Of a DNA stretch of 64,000 bases, positions 62,151 through 64,000 are shown one piece after another. Each line of letters opens with the position of its first letter. The stretch's first letter is position 1. Where the stretch lies: NCBI GenBank assembly GCA_963842455.1, contig CAWJHE010000011.1, positions 1-64,000 of the forward strand, in the 5' to 3' direction. This DNA is from CAWJHE01 sp963842455 (GTDB lineage Bacteria; Chloroflexota; Anaerolineae; Anaerolineales; UBA4823). The translations under genes and the position numbers were made by a program. The notes under the pieces were generated by a model that had not been told where the DNA came from, did no database searches, and worked only from the letters and a program-made list of their open reading frames with translations.

Positions 62151-62412
62151 AGCGTTCCTCACGAAGGATGGCTAATTTTTTTGTTACTTAAACATATATA
62201 TCTACCCAACAAAATTGCAAGTTGTATGCCAGGAACTGTGGATAAAGAAAAGGCCCTCCCAACCATTTTCTTTTCAAGTATATAAAATTCTAATAGTTGT
62301 CTGGTAGAATCGTTATTGAACTAAAAAGTTGTTATCAGGAAACAATCTCGAGATAACAGTTGAGTATTGGTGGATAATACAAGAATTGAAATAAGAATTC
62401 AGGAGAATTGCA

Positions 62413-63249
62413 ATGACACCATCGGATTTCATCATCGATGTAAACGAGTCGGATTTTGAGTACCAGGTATTAGCTTACTCACAACAAATACCTGTTGTTG
62501 TAGATTTTTGGGCTGAATGGTGCGCACCATGCCGGGTTTTAGGGCCTCAATTAGAGCGGTTGGCAGAAGAAGCGCAAGGGAATTTCCGCCTTGCCAAAGT
62601 TAATGTCGATCAAAACCAGAGTCTAGCCTTGCGCTATGCTGTAAGAAGTATCCCAGCGGTCAAAGCCTTTCGCAACGGGCAGATGGTCTCCGAATTCATC
62701 GGTATCCAACCCGAACCCAGATTGCGGGATTTCATTCGCTCCATTGCTCCCACCGATAGCGATTTGCTGTTGGAAAAAGGAAATACCCTGCTGAGTGCAT
62801 ATAAAGCAGCTCAAGCTGAACAGACCTTCCGCAAGGCATTAGAAACAACACCTGGAAACACAGGCTGCTTGTTGGGTTTATCCAAAAGCCTCCTTCAGCA
62901 AGGAGAGGGACAGGAAAGCTTGCAGATTCTGATCGATTTTCCCCCCAGTCGGGAATATAGTTCTGCCCAAAATCTTCTGCCGCTGGCGCAGGCTTTAGTC
63001 AATCATGCAAAATCCCCTGATGAGTTTGATGACGATCCTCTGGATGCATCATTCAAGAATGCTTTGCGTCTGGTTGTACGCGGAAACATCGAAGCTGCTC
63101 TAGATGGATTACTAGACATTCTGAGAGAGAATAAACGTTACAGGGATGGAAAAGCCAGGCTAGTAATCTTAGGATTATTGGAGACATTGGGTAACGAGTC
63201 TCCCATTGCCCAAGAATATCGGAAAGAATTGGCTACGGTTCTATTCTAA
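62413..63249 (+). CDS. Thioredoxin-TPR protein, CnoX/YbbN-like
   Basis: A 278-residue protein. The N-terminal thioredoxin domain (residues 1-115) has VVVDFWAEWCAPCRVLGPQL with the redox-active CAPC pair and IPAVKAFRNGQMVSEFIG with the cis-proline. The C-terminal part has TPR-like repeats (LLEKGNTLLSAYKAAQAEQT, FRKALETTPGNTGCLLGLSK). E. coli CnoX lacks a functional CxxC and acts as a chaperone against overoxidation; here the CAPC is complete, so reductase activity is probable. AGGAG lies 8 bases before the ATG. The gene ends in a strong terminator and is divergent from the ftsZ run. Confidence 0.88.
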   Translation: MTPSDFIIDVNESDFEYQVLAYSQQIPVVVDFWAEWCAPCRVLGPQLERLAEEAQGNFRLAKVNVDQNQSLALRYAVRSIPAVKAFRNGQMVSEFIGIQPEPRLRDFIRSIAPTDSDLLLEKGNTLLSAYKAAQAEQTFRKALETTPGNTGCLLGLSKSLLQQGEGQESLQILIDFPPSREYSSAQNLLPLAQALVNHAKSPDEFDDDPLDASFKNALRLVVRGNIEAALDGLLDILRENKRYRDGKARLVILGLLETLGNESPIAQEYRKELATVLF

Positions 63250-63284
63250 ACAGCTATTTCAGAATTAAGTTGTTTTAAAATATT

Positions 63285-63328
63285 GGCGCCACTGATCGTT
63301 GTTGATCCAGTGGCGCCTTTATTTTTTT
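63285..63328 (+). terminator. Rho-independent terminator of the thioredoxin-TPR gene
   Basis: GGCGCCACTG (63285-63294) pairs with CAGTGGCGCC (63308-63317); an inner GATC pair extends the stem. TTTATTTTTTT follows directly. It ends the plus-strand transcript. Confidence 0.88.
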
Positions 63329-63351
63329 CTATTGCCTATTTCAGGCAACCA

Positions 63352-63522
63352 AAACCCCACCATGCCGTGTGCTGCGAAGTTTTGAACCTGCCTTCGCAGG
63401 TTGGGTCCCGCCTCAGGTGATCCGCCTTGGCCGAAGCCTATCGCGTCACACCACGAAGATTGAGACCCGATTTAAGAGTGTTGGCTCAAAACCGGGATGC
63501 GGCATCACGCGCACAGCAGGGT
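63352..63522 (-). ncRNA. Candidate structured RNA, possibly 6S RNA, downstream of aspS
   Basis: The gap between the thioredoxin terminator and aspS holds about 170 bp without a convincing ORF but rich in pairing. On the minus strand, ATACCC near 63522 can pair with GGGGTTTT near 63352, giving a closing stem. There is an internal perfect hairpin AACCTGC-GAAG-GCAGGTT, followed by TTCAAAACTTCGCAGCACAC, which recalls the 3' side of the 6S bubble in E. coli. An extended -10 (TGG TATAAA, 63537-63529) lies just upstream. 6S RNA is also found next to aspS in Bacillus. The similarity is partial, so this is a hypothesis. Confidence 0.35.
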
Positions 63523-63559
63523 ATGCATTTTATACCACAATTCCAGCCCAGTGAGTAGG

Positions 63560-64000
63560 TCAATCCGTTGTTTCTAACTTTTCAGCGGGTGGAAGTTCTA
63601 CCTTGATATGCAGCTCTTTCAACTGTTTGGCTTCCACAGGAGATGGCGCCCCTCCCATAACATCTCGAGCAGCCTGATTCTTAGGGAAAGCAATGACCTC
63701 GCGGATGTTAGGCTCGTCCGCCAGTAACATACATATCCGGTCAATCCCTGGTGCAATTCCGCCATGCGGAGGAGTACCAAATTCAAAAGCCTCCAACATA
63801 TGTCCAAAGCGCTCCTGGGCAACATCGGGTTCCAGGCCAATCAACTCAAATACTTTTTCCTGTAATTTTCGATCGTGGATACGGATTGAACCGCCGCCCA
63901 CCTCATAATTGTTCAAGACCATATCGTATTGTTGGCCTCGAGCTTTTCCAGGGTCGGAATCCAGTAGTGGGAGATCTTCTTTCATGGGTGAAGTAAACAG
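63560..64000 (-). CDS. aspS: Aspartate--tRNA ligase, C-terminal part (runs off window)
   Basis: The 146 residues in the window are the C-terminal end of AspS: YDMVLNNYEVGGGSIRIHDR (motif 2/3 region), ERFGHMLEAFEFGTPPHGGI and APGIDRICMLLADEPNIREV (class II motif 3, with the ATP-binding Arg). The last block, IAFPKNQAARDVMGGAPSPV, is diagnostic of aspartyl-tRNA synthetase in its bacterial or non-discriminating form. The frame stays open to position 64000, where LFTSP precedes MKEDLPLL. It charges tRNA-Asp with aspartate. The anticodon-binding domain lies outside the window, so Asp-only versus Asp/Asn specificity cannot be judged. Confidence 0.95.
   Translation of the reverse strand: MFTSPMKEDLPLLDSDPGKARGQQYDMVLNNYEVGGGSIRIHDRKLQEKVFELIGLEPDVAQERFGHMLEAFEFGTPPHGGIAPGIDRICMLLADEPNIREVIAFPKNQAARDVMGGAPSPVEAKQLKELHIKVELPPAEKLETTD

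Overview
The window looks like a chromosomal contig from a member of the Chloroflexota, most likely class Anaerolineae. This is inferred from gene content: Thermotoga-type inositol and tagaturonate enzymes, MalT-like LuxR regulators, META/PKD lipoproteins, DUF4239, DUF1622 and LURP-one-type proteins, and an isolated ftsZ outside any dcw cluster. No rRNA gene is present, so the assignment is not proven. One tRNA gene is present.

Region 1 (1-7125, minus strand): the 5' part of an ABC-transporter permease, an RpiR-type sugar-phosphate regulator, and a compact five-gene operon: two HAD-like proteins, two alkaline-phosphatase-superfamily phosphoglycerate-mutase-like proteins and a uridine-kinase-like P-loop protein. 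One of the mutases (4015-5601) is circularly permuted: the half that normally comes second is at the N-terminus. A TCTTTCAT box recurs in the promoters of both the regulator and the operon.

Region 2 (7305-22934, plus strand): a sugar-acid and inositol catabolic cluster headed by a LacI-family regulator. It encodes tagaturonate epimerase, a fructuronate-reductase-like SDR, a LarA-like racemase, 6-phosphogluconate dehydrogenase, a KDG-kinase-like PfkB protein, a zinc alcohol dehydrogenase, the inositol enzymes IolG, IolN, IolM and a frameshifted IolO, and a GlcDF-type oxidase pair. A perfect 14-bp palindrome lies downstream of the lacI -10 box and again before the alcohol dehydrogenase, so the cluster is probably one regulon. 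Inositol carbon would reach D-tagaturonate and merge with the hexuronate route.

Region 3 (22951-47199): a 37-bp copy of the 3' end of tRNA-Arg at 22951 and the complete tRNA-Arg at 47127-47199 bracket about 24 kb in the geometry of an element integrated into a tRNA gene. No integrase is visible. The cargo is a broken MalT-like regulator, an anaerobic sulfatase with its maturase, two SBF transporters, and a long series of envelope and stress genes (HdeD, DUF1269, five-fold META lipoprotein, SHOCT, DUF4239, polymer-forming protein, pseudokinase, MscS lipoprotein, degenerate P-type ATPase). Many genes here and just outside carry frameshifts.

Region 4 (47336-64000): a decayed DUF1801 gene, then a minus-strand run concerned with cell envelope or division: a beta-lactamase-fold protein, a TPR plus caspase-fold (C25/CHAT-like) protein, a 1,872-residue TPR protein, small membrane proteins, an LCP-like protein, an FtsZ whose T7 loop lacks the catalytic aspartate, and a TIM-barrel-like protein. 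Divergent from these is a thioredoxin-TPR (CnoX-like) gene with a strong terminator. Last come a candidate 6S-like RNA and the 3' part of aspS.
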